Shown here: positions 25,796 through 35,895 of the stretch, one piece after another | How the letters are laid out: each line of letters starts with the position of its first letter | Position numbering within the stretch: position 1 is the stretch's first letter | NCBI GenBank assembly: GCA_029948255.1 | Contig: JALIZF010001697.1 | Span: forward strand, 496,001-560,000 | From: Telmatactis stephensoni | Lineage: Eukaryota; Cnidaria; Anthozoa; Actiniaria; Isophelliidae | Length of the DNA stretch: 64,000 nt | Reading direction: 5' to 3' | Made by a program: the position numbers and the translations under genes | The notes under the pieces: generated by a model | Seen by the model: the letters and a program-made list of their open reading frames with translations, nothing else | What the model was told of the DNA's origin: nothing | Databases searched by the model: none

Positions 25796-26329
25796 ATTCA
25801 AATAGATAAAATAAGAGCACCAAGTTAGAGTAAAGGATAGTCATCGTAATACTATTTAGCCATCATTCTGCTATCGTAAGATATCACAAGATATCACAAG
25901 TGTTTTTTAGCCGCTGTTTAGTCATACTTGAGGGCTAAAAAAACACTTTTTCCTATGTTACACCAGATATCATACGGCTAAGACAAGTAGTGATTCAATA
26001 TTGGATGACATTCCTTCCTTTCCGTTCCTCTTTTTCTTTCTTCTCTTTTTGACAGGTCCAAATTAAACCGGTAATTGGGCTTCCTGTGTATGACTTTGGC
26101 AGTGCATTGCGGGCCTCATGGAACTCGTAACTGGCGCCTTTGCATGTGTGTGATATAAAGGTTTGAAGAGGGTATAAAGCTGAACTTTGAGAAGGTTAGT
26201 TGCCATATTTTATTGAAAATGAAGGTAAGTAAGTGACTATAACGTATCCTTGTCATATTATTGTCAATAATTCTGTTATTCTGTTACGGTAGACCTCTCT
26301 ACTGAGTAAACAATCTACTTCGATGCAAA
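25796..26329. other. Intergenic stretch with a possible TATA-type promoter
   Basis: A TATAAAG motif lies near 26174. About 50 bp later, ATGAAGGTAAGTAAG (26219-26233) could be a tiny first exon with a donor site on the plus strand. No downstream exon could be linked. A short inverted repeat around AAGTGTTTTTTAGCC lies at about 25900-25950. Confidence 0.25.
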
Positions 26330-26592
26330 CACAGGAGGCCCAATCTCATATTACAGAATTTATAAGGCTTTGTATGGGAGATTGGTCTTGAGCTAAAATC
26401 CATCAAAGTCAGCCTGAAACTGCTACCAGAGAACAATAAAAACACAAAGAACATGCCATGAAGGTTAGAGTTTATTTTATTCATTTTTCACAGAGTTATA
26501 GAAGAAAGACCAATCTCCCATACAAAGCCTTATAAATTCTTATTATAACTAGTAATCGTTTAATATTGTAATATGAGATTGGGCCTCCTGTG
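26330..26592. mobile_element. Foldback element, 263 bp
   Basis: The ends CACAGGAGGCCCAATCTCAT and ATGAGATTGGGCCTCCTGTG are exact inverses. A second pair, TTATAAGGCTTTGTATGGGA, is inside. It is non-coding and MITE-like. No clear target duplication is seen. Confidence 0.75.
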
Positions 26593-27002
26593 ATGGAAAC
26601 GCGGGAAAATGCCGTCGCCATGACTGACTTGAATATTCACTAGTTTATCAGGCTGAATTTCGTTTTTATTCTTATTTAAAAGTGCATTTTTCGGATCTTG
26701 TGGTTTTGTACGGTACTTGATAGTGATTTGTATTTGTAGGGCCATTCACAGGGCCCAGCGTAATGCACCACCACCATGCCACCACCACCAACAAAACGTT
26801 TTATTTGGCACTGTATACTAAAAGTACATTTAACAATTATTCCACGATATCGAGTCGTACATGTAGCTCATAGCTTATTAAGCCATGTACGACGAGATTG
26901 AGTGAATAATTGTTTTATTATATCCACCTCACTGGATTGTGAAAATATCGAATTTTCATTATTTTCAAGTTTAAAAAATATTAATGGAAAAATAATTGTT
27001 AA

Positions 27003-27460
27003 AGTCCCTATGACGCATATTTTTTTATTTTCAAACTCATTTCTTTTCTGGGAATATAGTTGAGGTCTTTTTGTCTTGCTTTTGAACACTCCATATTTTT
27101 TGAGATATAAAGGTTTCAAATTTCAAAATGCTAATTTGATGACGTCAGGGGAGTCATCATTTATTATACAAAACCAAGATGACTTGAAATACTCTTATTT
27201 TTTCATTTGGAATTTATTTCCGTTGGTAAAGCCTGTGTTTGAGTAAAAAATCTGGTTGTGGAATTGAAGACCTCTTTTAGTAAAATCCATGAGAAGCTGG
27301 TGATGATGACTCCCCTGACGTCATCACATTTGCATTTTGAAATTTGAAACTTTTATATCTCCGAAAATATAGAGTATTCCAAAATGGGATAAAAAGATCT
27401 TAACTATATTCCCAGAAAAGAAATGAGTTTGAAAATAAAAAAATATGCGTCATAGGGACT
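27003..27460. mobile_element. Palindromic element with TTAA duplications, 458 bp
   Basis: The ends AGTCCCTATGACGCATAT and ATATGCGTCATAGGGACT are inverted and bordered by TTAA at 26999-27002 and 27461-27464. The arms pair over most of their length, including CCCCTGACGTCATCA. It is non-coding. TTAA duplication fits piggyBac or Kolobok mobilisation. Confidence 0.8.
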
Positions 27461-27746
27461 TTAAAGATTAATTCTGGTTTTCGAGGACGTGACAAATCGC
27501 ATGAAACAGTAATCAGGCATAAAATAGTTTCAAGCAGCTATTTAACTCAGTTTTGGACATCTCAGTGATATATTTGTCAAATTTATTTGAGCTCTGGAAC
27601 CAGTCTACAATAAAAAAGGTCACAAAAAGTCACAAAAAGTGTTTACAATTAGCCGGCATGAGGACTGTAAACAAACCGGCAAATAGCGACAGAGACACTG
27701 TAGATTTTGGGTGAAAATCATTGAAAAATTAAAAAAATGTACTTCT

Positions 27747-27865
27747 TACCATCAAATACTTTCATTCCAAACTTTGTTACTTTTTTTGTTGTATTTTTTT
27801 GGAGTTTTGTTTTCTAGTAAAGATTTTATTTCGTCCTCAGTTAGTTCGGCAAAATGCTCCGCCAT
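27747..27865 (-). pseudogene. Degenerate first exon of a KCTD1/QRICH1-type (Crypton-like) protein
   Basis: The minus-strand ATG at 27865 opens MAEHFAELTEDEIKSLLENK, followed by a lysine/asparagine-rich segment. This resembles the N-terminal exon of cnidarian proteins related to Crypton-derived genes (FAELTEDEI followed by KNTKK-type residues). After an A-run the expected phase appears shifted by one base. A GTAAG donor follows at about 27746. No downstream exon was found in the window. Family assignment is from memory and tentative. Confidence 0.35.
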
Positions 27866-28611
27866 TTTGATTTTCTTTACTCACGGGATACAGGGGGGTT
27901 TGGACACGGTCCGCGAAGCATGATGGTCCAAAATCAAAAATTCGCTTCAGTCGCCGCTTGCTGTTGTAGTGTAAAGAGCTCTCGGAGCAACACAAAAAAT
28001 CAAAAAAGTTGACAACAAAACAAAACAAACAAACAAAAGCATGCTGTGGCTGCCAGCCAGGTCGGGAACAAGTCAGAGCAGCGAGATGTCATGAGTATTT
28101 CGGGTCTTCTTTGTATTTTGAAGCGGATTACGGTCAAGATTTTGCTTTCCTTTCGTGAAAAGACTGCTGGTGCAGATGCATATGGTCTGCTTGATTGCAA
28201 AGGAGCTGTTTTATGCGATCAAGATCTCATTTTTAGGCACTGAAACGACAAGGTAAGTTAAAGGAAAATGAAAAGTATATCGTTATATATCGCAGTGTCC
28301 ACAGAGATACTAAGATAGCCAGTGTATTCTGTTAATTTCCCAAAGTCAAAATAATTAAAGCTTATGGAAAGAAGGGAGTAAAAAATGAGGCTCCCAAATA
28401 AAGCAGTTTGTTGAAGTTACAAATGACATGGATTGAAGTTGATAGAGATTCATGTAATTACTTTCATTATATGGTAAAATATATCAATGTTCATTATATT
28501 CCTGAAAATCTACTAAAGGGGGAACAGTGCATCATATTAACAACAACAACAAACAACCTGGAAGTCAATCCAAGTTAAGCTTCCAGTATTTAAAATTAGC
28601 TTTTATCATTT
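27866..28611. other. Intergenic, mildly CpG-rich; no convincing gene
   Basis: Short ORFs occur on both strands (for example 28046-28243). None shows a recognisable domain. It may include the promoter side of the degenerate exon at 27747-27865. A donor-like ACAAGGTAAGTT lies at 28248-28259. Confidence 0.4.
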
Positions 28612-28868
28612 AAAGTAAAGTAAAGTAAAGCGACCATATTTAACGTCGATAACTCGTAACAGTAATTCAACTGACAAACCTGAGGTCGACGGTGCGCTCA
28701 TTTTACTCCCCTCTCTTCATCAGTGCTCCGTTTTAAGGGTATTTAAAGCTAATCAAAGCTACACAGATTGGAAAGAAGTCGAAACAAGGATGTGAGCTCT
28801 GGGAGGATCGAACTCGGGACCTCTCGCACCGAAGGCCGCGCACTAACCAACTGTGCCATCCTTGCTCC
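28612..28868 (-). mobile_element. tRNA-derived SINE with 9-bp target duplication
   Basis: Read on the minus strand, the head contains an A-box-like TGGCACAGTTGGTTAGTGCG and a B-box-like GAGTTCGATCC, the spacing of a Pol III tRNA promoter. The tail ends in (CTTTA)-type repeats. Flanking TTATCATTT lies at 28603-28611 and 28869-28877. SINEs are moved by LINE proteins; a full-length insertion like this shows active LINE machinery in the recent past. Confidence 0.85.
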
Positions 28869-29129
28869 TTATCATTTGACATTAAAGGCTTTTGATCAGA
28901 GAGAAATACTCTGTTTGGTAGCTCCCTTAAAGCTGATCAACAACTTGCATTTCTCTGTAACGAAGGCTATGTGGCTTTTGTGATCACAGAGGATTCCGAG
29001 TTGTTGGTGTTTGGCTCACCAAAGTTAAAAAATGATTTTTGACCAGTTTTTTTAGGAAACGCAACTATCACACAAACTGTTTTTGATTGCGAACGGTATT
29101 TATTACTGTATGCTGAAGTGTACATATAA

Positions 29130-29280
29130 GGCCAGGTCCTCACCAGCAACATAAGCATAAGAAGCATATTAAGAATACCAAAACCTTCCATTCTTCTTAT
29201 ACTTATGCTTATGTCAGTATATTTCCCAGTGAGGACATTGGTTTTATGCTTATGCTTATGCCACTAGTGAGGAACAGGCC
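29130..29280. mobile_element. Foldback element with CATAAGCATAAG arms
   Basis: The left arm GGCCAGGTCCTCACCAGCAA and the right arm ending CTAGTGAGGAACAGGCC are imperfect inverses. Both carry the repeat CATAAG/CTTATG. It is non-coding. Confidence 0.55.
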
Positions 29281-29487
29281 TAACATGTAGGATGTTGTAA
29301 CTATTCTATTGCTTATTGTAAGGGACTCATCAGGAATTAGCAGGAGGGAGGGTGGGTGTAAAGTGTGGGAGGGGCAAAACTTTTTGAGCCCTTCAAAAAG
29401 GAGGGTCATGAAAAAATGGTCAGTTCTATTTTAGGCCAAATCTCAGGAGATGGTCACAGAATTTCATTTCCAATAAACTACTTTCAA

Positions 29488-29620
29488 CAATATGGCCGCT
29501 ATCTTAAATTCTATAGTTTCAAAAAACATTATGGGATACCCAGGGGGCAAATTAATATGTTTTTGTCCCCTGGGCATCCAATGTCTTTGAAGCAATAAAG
29601 TTCAAGATGGCCTCTGTATC
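29488..29620. repeat. Short inverted repeat around GGGATACCCAGGGGGCAAA
   Basis: CATTATGGGATACCCAGGGG pairs imperfectly with CCCCTGGGCATCCAATG. It is probably a small MITE. The stretch from 29620 to 30000 shows nothing else I can support. Confidence 0.5.
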
Positions 29621-30007
29621 ATGGAAGTAGTCTATTGCTGGGTGGGGTGTATCAATATACAGCCATTAATTCGGCAAAATACCCACCCTTCCCTCCCTCC
29701 CTCTCCCTGCTAATTCCTGAACAGTCCCTAACACAACAAAATATCATTTAAACTTGTTAAGATGTGCTCATGCAAGTACATCTAATAATATTATCATTTT
29801 TTAGACTATATTTTGCAGTATTAGTTTTTTGCTCAAAGTGAAATCATTCAATAACATCAAAAAGTAGAGCCTTGTCACTTTCAGCTATTGAAACTTGTCT
29901 TTTTAATATTAATGCCAATTTTTCAATATTTTTTCAGGTACTCTTCAAACTTGACCTCAGAGGAATTGAAGGACTTAGTCTTCAGATGGAAGTTGCTATA
30001 AGACCCC

Positions 30008-30399
30008 GGGGGGGGGGGGGACTCCGATCGTAAATGGACGGGGATGCTCGTCGTACCTTTTAGGGGTCAAAATCTACAATCTGGTACCTTTTAGGGTGTC
30101 TCAGACTTAAGTGGACTACCAGAGACATAGCTGGTACCTTTAAGGGACTGTTTTGGGGTAAATAAACTACCTAAAATAAGCATGAAGGGGACGATTTCGA
30201 TGATCTGAATTGAATCTTCAAAGCACATCAATAACAAAGTGTTTCATTACTTTAATTCTTTATTATTGTTTTTGAATTGGTACCTTTTAGGGGTAGAAAT
30301 GAATTGTTGCCCACTCCCACTCAGGTTCCTTTTAGGGGTTATTTTCAAAATTTCCGACGAGCATCCCCGTCCTCTTATATATAGGAGCCCCCCCCCCCC
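30008..30399. mobile_element. G/C-tract-ended MITE
   Basis: The element starts with a run of G, then ACTCCGATCGTAAATGGACG followed by GGGATGCTCGTCG. It ends with the inverse CGACGAGCATCCCCGTCC and a run of C. Internal copies of TGGTACCTTTTAGGG are repeated. I recognise this end type from many invertebrate genomes. Confidence 0.7.
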
Positions 30400-30439
30400 A
30401 AAATCAAAAATAAAAAGAGATTATCAGTGTTCATTTTGT

Positions 30440-30645
30440 TTATATTAATATTAGTATTTTTTTCAATAACTTCTGCTAATTCTTTTCTGTTGGTGTCATA
30501 AAGTGGGCACTGGATAAGAAAATGTTTTTCCGATTCTATTCCCATACTGCATACAGCTGGGCAAATCCTTTGTTCGTAAATCAGGTACAGCCCTCTATAC
30601 TGTCCCATTTCTACTTCAAGTCTAGGATTACTACTGAAATCACTT
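30440..30645 (-). pseudogene. LINE ORF2 C-terminal scrap with zinc-finger-like CCHC tail
   Basis: The minus-strand frame encodes about 65 residues including YRGLYLIYEQRICP, then EKHFLIQCPLYDTNRKEL. This C...C...HFL..CP.Y...R pattern is the C-terminal domain found at the end of many LINE ORF2 proteins. It is bordered on the left by the MITE at 30008-30399. No RT domain is present. Confidence 0.6.
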
Positions 30646-30843
30646 TACTGTTAGCACCGCCGATCGATTGATCAATCATGTTCTGAATTTTGGTTGACTC
30701 ACGTGACCATTTGGAGCGTTCCAAATAGTCATGTGACATTAGTTCCCGCTCTGTGGGTCAGCGGTCAGCGGTCAGCAAAGATGGCGGCAACATTTCTCTT
30801 TGCTCCATACAAGATAGTATTTTATAAAGAAATCTATTGAAAT

Positions 30844-32617
30844 CTAAACATGAGTATATGTATATATTAATACTATCATCATTATTTGGAAAATTAAACG
30901 AGACTTACCTGTAAGTTGAAGTTTGATTGCTCTGTCTTGGGTGATCTTGGATAGGCACTTCGGGATTAGGCTGAATGGAGGAAAAGCATAAAATTCATAG
31001 TTGTTCCAATTTATTGAGAACGCGTCGACATGAGTGCTGCCAGGATCTGGCTTCCACGAGCAATATACGTCAAGCATATTGTTAAGACGGCTAGCAAACA
31101 TGTCAATGTTGATAGTAGGGAATATTTCCATAATCTCGTTAAAACACTTCTCATTAAGCTGCCACTCATGTCTATCATTAAATTTCCGAGACTTTTCATC
31201 TGCTTCAGCTGTTAAGTCTCCCTGCAATGTGCACCGCAGAAACCCACAGATTCTTTGCAATACACCATTCCCACACTTTAATTGCAAGGGAATTAAGAAG
31301 ATGGGATTTTGAGCCCCCCATGTTGTTAATATAGGACACTGCCGTGGTGTTATCAATGCAAATGCGCACATGTTGATTTTTCATGTCAGTGCAGAAGCAC
31401 ATTCAGTGCAAAGAAGGCCGCTTTTAGTTCCGAGAACGTTAATATGCAGCTTAGCCTCGGAGGACATCCATCGCCCCCCTGCTCTTTTCTCTCCATACAC
31501 AGCTCCCCACCCAAGATTAGAGGCATCTGATTTAATTACAATGTCAGGGTTATCGCGCACAATGTCCCGTTTAAGGTATGGTGCATTATTCATCCACCAC
31601 CTAATCTCTGATACAGCTGGCGTAGACAATCTCATGGGGCTGGCGTAGTTTCCGTTTGATAGCACAAGGGCAGAGTATTTTGCTTTTTCAAGATTTCTAT
31701 AATGCAAAGGTCCAAATTCAGCTCCCGGGAAATTTGAAACCAGTGTTCCTATAAGCTCAGCGACTTCTCTGATGGTTGGATTTAACTGAGCTAAGACCGC
31801 AGAACAAGCAGTGACAATTTTCTTTTCGTCCGTTGGCGTAACTGTCATTGTTACTGAATTTAAAATAAATCCCAGAAAAACTAGTCGTTGCGTGGGTGTA
31901 AACACTGATTTCACCGGATGCACATAAAAACCTAGTGAACAAAGCATTCGCATTATTGTAACATTCATTAAAAGTGTCACCTTGCAAATAAGAATCGTCA
32001 ATGTACGCTGAGCTAACATGCCCCATGCTACGTAATGTCGAATAAACTGGTTTGAGTAACTTAGTAAACAAACGTGGCGCACTAGCCAACCCATTTGGTA
32101 GGCAAGTGTACTGGTAGAATTTTCCATCAAACCAAAACTTTAAGTATTTCTGATGTAGGCTGTAAATAGGTACCGTGTAATATGCGTCTTTTAAGTCTAC
32201 CGACGCCATGTAGCACCCCGGTTTCATGAGTTGGATAGCATGTTCCAATGTATCCATCTTAAAATGACGACACACCACATACTCGTTAAACCGCTTTAGA
32301 TTAAGAATCATACGATGTGTGCCGTCTTTCTTTGGTCGTAAAAATATAGTCGATATAAAATCATCTGGTTCTTTGAGTGTTTCTATAATTACCTTCTTCT
32401 TAATTAACTTATCAATTTCCTGTTGAGCAATGACATGTTCATTTTGATTGAAGACACTTGGTCTGACAAGAGGTCGAGGAAGCATATCACTACTGTCCGT
32501 CGTTTCTATTTTAACCCCTTTCACAATGTCAAGTATAGAAGGATCATTTGTTAAGTTAGACCATCGATCAATATATTCTATTAATCCGCCCGCTTTAAAC
32601 AGAGTAGGGTCAGGCAA
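30844..32617 (-). pseudogene. DIRS-like reverse transcriptase / RNase H, frameshifted and truncated
   Basis: Minus strand, in order. First is an RT domain with RPKKDGTHRMILNLK, then ASVDLKDAYYTVPI, then LPNGLASAPRLF and the catalytic YIDD (about 32000-32617). Next come the connection and RNase H with VIKSDASNLGWGAVYG (about 31530) and a later CIDNTTAVSYINNMGG. Last is the DIRS-specific region MFASRLNN...FPPFSLIPKCL (about 30940-31130). Reading frame shifts occur near 31950 and 31400. The tyrosine recombinase expected after this region is absent. This order (gag, RT, RH, no aspartic protease or integrase) fits DIRS/Ngaro-type elements. Confidence 0.85.
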
Positions 32618-32673
32618 ACATAATAAAATGTCATTTTCTACATCATGACTGGTATCGACATCAGAGCATACCT

Positions 32674-33687
32674 TTACTGGCTTTGATTGCTCGTCCCCTC
32701 CTTCTTCTTTTTGTACTTCGAGGGGTGACCGCGGTCTAAAAAAGACCCGCTTTTATTTCTGGCGTACGGCTGGAACCGACGATGCCCTTTACTGCCACTG
32801 TAACTTCTCTGACCGCTATTATGGCCACTACCGCGTGCACCGGATGTAGGGCAAACCTTCTTGGTTAGTTTGTTTGCTTCAGCGATATCTTTTGTCGCTT
32901 TAGCTAGATCGCCAAATAAGAACTCCGAGTCACCGTCCTCAGCAGGGGATATATGGCAAAGGGACGCATAATCCTTGTGTAGCTCCTTTTTCAAAGCCAT
33001 TCGTCTTGACTGGTTGACATCTTGGTTATATTGTACCGCCATAGCCACGCTGTCAGTGACAAGTTTCAATAGTTTCCGGTCCTTGGAATATTTTTTTCAT
33101 CACCACATCGACCGCTTTTATAGATGCGATATATGATGGATCCCAGTAAAATCCCTTGAGAAATTTGCGATTTAGAGTCGGCCGGCCGACAGTTGGTTCC
33201 AAACTAGAGGATTAACCTTAGGAACCCGTAGGTCCTTTACGTTTTCTGGGCGGACATATTTTTCCCTTTTTTCCTTAAGCTTTTCTTCGCTCATCTTAGA
33301 CTTGAGCAGGGTGTTGAATATACCTACCAGTCCTTCATGTATAGCGGGATCAGTCTTTTCGTTGACATTTAGATCTGCCGCTATGTCCTGCAAAACATTA
33401 GTCTCGGGCGCTTCAGGTTGAACCCCATTGGGGTTTTGTTGATTTGCAATAAGTTGCCGAAGGGCGTCATCTGCTGTATCGCCCCGTCCTTCTTCGCCAT
33501 CGTGGCGGCTAGCAGACTCTTGGTCGCTATCTATGTCAGCGTCTCCCGAGCAAAAAGAAGTGAAATTCTGATTCATTTCGCGCATCTGTTCAAGAAGCGC
33601 GGCAAACATACCATTGACGCCAAGGTCATTGGGTGGTGTGGTCCTCTCATTCACCACGTTCGAGCCTTCGCTGGTCTCGTCGCCCAT
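32674..33687 (-). pseudogene. DIRS-like Gag-type ORF, broken
   Basis: Starting at 33687 (MGDETSEGSN), an acidic N-terminal part leads into VPKVNPLVWNQL (about 33200). The frame then shifts near 33175 and again near 33070. It continues with a basic segment rich in GHNSGQRSYSGSKGHRR and a C-terminal KYKKKKEG. It precedes the RT in the same orientation, as Gag does in DIRS elements. No zinc knuckle is seen. Confidence 0.7.
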
Positions 33688-33719
33688 GTTGTACTAGTCC
33701 CACTAGGCTCCTCACAATA

Positions 33720-34010
33720 ATGTGTATGGGTATCAACAACGTTGATCCCCTGGACTTCTTGCAAGTCTGACCACGTTAGACTAGTCCAGAATAATTAACG
33801 CACAAAAAGACGTTAGTACAGTTGGTACGGTGCCACACTGACAAGAGATATCAACTACGTTGATTCCAGCTGGATTTCTTGCGAATCTAACCACATTAGA
33901 TTTATCCAGAAAGCGTTAAGTATAACAAAACTTGAGGAGTAATAATTTCGTGAACAACTTGCTTCGAACGCAATCCGTGCAATGACTTGCGCAAGCGCTG
34001 TGCTATCTCA
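33720..34010. repeat. Tandem repeat upstream of DIRS-like Gag
   Basis: Two diverged copies of about 115 bp each contain TATCAAC(A/T)ACGTTGAT, then GGA(C/T)TTCTTGC and the segment AACCACATTAGA-TT-ATCCAGA. They probably belong to the 5' region of the DIRS-like element. Confidence 0.55.
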
Positions 34011-34143
34011 TGGGATCACCTGACTTCCAATATCATTTTAAAGGGCATATTATTAGTTTACTATATTTTGCCCTTTCTTCATCTTTGGAGATAAATAAAA
34101 AAAAAAAAAAAAAAAAAATAGTTCCCGCTCTGTTCTGTGCACG

Positions 34144-34375
34144 ATGATGGAGAACCAGATCAAAGTATACTATGGGCCAAATTTCAACAAATGTGGCACT
34201 TTCTTTATTTCATCTGATTTAACCTATTCCGAATTGTTATCCAGGGTTAAGGAAGTTACGAAAACATTCAATCACCTAAGTTGGGACCAAATTCGACTTA
34301 GATACCTTGATGGCAAGAGATTTTATGTAAACTTGGAAGAAAACCTTATGAGCAATCTCTTCAGGTGTGCACAGG
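34144..34375 (+). pseudogene. PB1-domain protein, N-terminal part (C-terminal half inverted to 42879-43319)
   Basis: The ORF begins MMENQIKVYYGPNFNKCG and continues through TWDQ-like LSWDQIRLRYLDGKRFYVNL to LFRCAQ. Spacing and the ..RYLDG....NL.. acidic loop suggest a PB1-type interaction domain of about 75 residues. Coding ends abruptly at the purine-rich element starting at 34377. The missing C-terminal part, on the other strand at 42879-43319, begins with residues that continue this frame after the shared GTGCACAGG. Related cnidarian proteins end in a CxxCH..GH zinc-binding motif. PB1 assignment is by eye. Confidence 0.55.
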
Positions 34376-34481
34376 TAGCCTGTGAACAGGCTCTGGGGGA
34401 GGGAGGAGGGGAAGGGAAGGAGAAGGGGAGGGGAGGGGAGGGGGCAGGAAGAGGGGAAAGGGTAGAGACTGTAAGAGTAGA
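34376..34481 (+). mobile_element. Left copy of purine-rich element, TAGCCTGTGAACAGGCTC end
   Basis: It starts TAGCCTGTGAACAGGCTC, an end that is itself a near-palindrome, followed by a GGGGA/GGAAG tract and AGAGACTGTAAG. It is preceded by GTGCACAGG, which is also present next to the copy at 43312. It marks the break in the PB1-domain ORF. Confidence 0.7.
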
Positions 34482-34875
34482 TATCTCAGCGCCGGTGCTG
34501 CGGCGCGTCCGAAGAACAAAAGAAATTCTTTCCAGAGCAACAAATTACTTATTCCGGAGCAACAAAAGAAATTTTTTGCAGAGCAAAGTTAATTATTCCG
34601 GAGCAGTTGACAAACAAAAGAAATTCTTTCCGGTGCGTCTGAGGAACGAATGAAATACTGGGAATACTCCGTTGCGCAGCAACCGAACAACTATTCCTGA
34701 GCAGAAAAAAAAAAATTCTGGAGAGTACATTCTTGAAATACTCGACTGATCTTTATAACCCTTCAAATGATCTTAAGCATTCTACCACTCATCTACTGTT
34801 GGTTTCGCAATTATTACGAAGGACCTATTTGGACTATTTACGGCAGGATGCAATTTGAAGATGCAAAACACCTCT

Positions 34876-35101
34876 CTCAAAAGGGAGATAAAGGGGGTGG
34901 CACGAATACGAAATCGTACTGATTTTTTGCCATAAACATGAGAGCGAGGCCGAAACGCAGTGATGCGATGAATACAGATTCTGCATAGTAATTAGAAAGT
35001 TTATTGACTTTGTGTTTGTTATATTAACAATAAAACCACCAGCACGATTTTGTTTCTCTTTTTGGTTTTTATTCCATAACACATCTAAATGAGTATGTAC
35101 A
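34876..35101. repeat. Inner inverted repeat, left copy (226 bp)
   Basis: This is the inverse of 38476-38701. It contains the 3' end of the acidic ORF of the right copy (GGAGATAAAGGGGGTGGCAC) and, towards the Rep side, an inverted GGAATAAAAACC, i.e. an AATAAA signal for the minus-strand zinc-finger gene. Identity by eye is above 90 percent. Confidence 0.9.
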
Positions 35102-35217
35102 AATTGTATATTAAAAATTAGATTGTTTCTAAAGGTCCTTAAAATATGTCCAGCAGTAAAAGGTATACACATTACTGTAATAATTTAGTTGCCACTGATT
35201 TATGTTTGTTTTTACAA

Positions 35218-35586
35218 CTAATGTAAAGTCAACCAGTTGTTAAACTCCTCGCCAACGACTTTATTGGTCGTTACAACTTTCTTCTTATTCTGTTTCACTT
35301 TGGTCTTGGCTACTTTCCCTACATTACACTGTCTTGGTTGCGATAACTCGTAGACCCTTTCTTGTTGTTTCGGTGTGTTTATATTGGTATTGTTTGCATC
35401 TGTTGTTATATTTTGGTACACAACGAATTTAACTTTCGGTTGTAATCTAGCTTCTTGTAAATACTTTCGCCTTTGCTCGATATCCAGTAAGTGTACATCC
35501 GCGAGATGGTTTGCCAGTCTTACGAGATATTTTGCTCCACAATCTGGTATAGGACAATCGCGACAAACACGTTTAACCATGTTCAC
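35218..35586 (-). CDS. Small zinc-finger protein of the virus-like element
   Basis: This is a 122-residue frame. The N-terminus carries CRDCPIPDCGAKYLVRLANH followed by LADVH, a C-x2-C...H-x4-H zinc-finger-like pattern (residues about 8-35). The rest is basic and low-complexity (KTKVKQNKKKVV). It is divergent from the Rep-like gene, with 309 bp between start codons, so the two may share a promoter. Similar small CxxC/H proteins accompany cnidarian mobile genes; the role could be DNA binding or regulation, but this is not known. The frame is intact. Confidence 0.55.
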   Translation of the reverse strand: MNMVKRVCRDCPIPDCGAKYLVRLANHLADVHLLDIEQRRKYLQEARLQPKVKFVVYQNITTDANNTNINTPKQQERVYELSQPRQCNVGKVAKTKVKQNKKKVVTTNKVVGEEFNNWLTLH

Positions 35587-35895
35587 AGTTTGACGAACAG
35601 ACCCAAAATGAGTTGTTTTCTCCTAAAACTCTATTAAAAAGAAGGCCAGCAAGGCCGGAAAACAGGTAGAAAAAGCCAGTCGGGCCAAAATCATAGAGTA
35701 ACGTATCTTTGTTTGTACAAACATGCCCGAGGCATGTTTAGCCAGTCTTTTGTTATCGATAATGACGTCATAATTAAATCGCTTAGCTTGCTGAAAATCG
35801 TTTTAAATAGAGAAGTCAGCTAGACTTTTTATCATTCTGTGTTACAACTCAGTGCTGTTAGCATCTCCTAAAAATCGTTCGATTATCCAGACAAT
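35587..35895. promoter_or_regulatory. Divergent intergenic region of the virus-like element
   Basis: 309 bp lie between oppositely oriented start codons. It contains AAGGCCAGCAAGGCCGG, a short direct repeat, and AACATGCCCGAGGCATGTTT, an inverted repeat at about 35728-35747 that could be an operator or replication-related site. No promoter element can be proved. Confidence 0.35.

Larger units (their letters stand above)
30740..34133 (+). mobile_element. 3.36-kb retro-insertion with 15-bp target duplication and poly(A) tail
   Basis: The direct repeat TAGTTCCCGCTCTGT lies at 30740-30754 and 34119-34133. The inserted DNA ends on the right in ATAAATAAAA plus a run of A (34091-34118). Long target duplication plus a poly(A) tail is the mark of LINE-enzyme target-primed reverse transcription. 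The copied RNA must therefore read left to right, yet the DIRS-like genes inside run right to left. The insert separates the PB1-domain ORF at 34144 from its presumed upstream sequence. Confidence 0.75.

Noticed and set aside
25483..25801. Two ~100-codon ORFs rich in FIYL
   Set aside because: They are translations of an (AAAT/GAAT)n microsatellite.
28612..28868. Functional tRNA gene
   Set aside because: The tRNA-like part lacks a full cloverleaf, and the unit has a SINE tail and target duplication.
34361..34543. Proline/leucine-rich minus-strand ORF
   Set aside because: It is the complement of a simple GGGGA tract.
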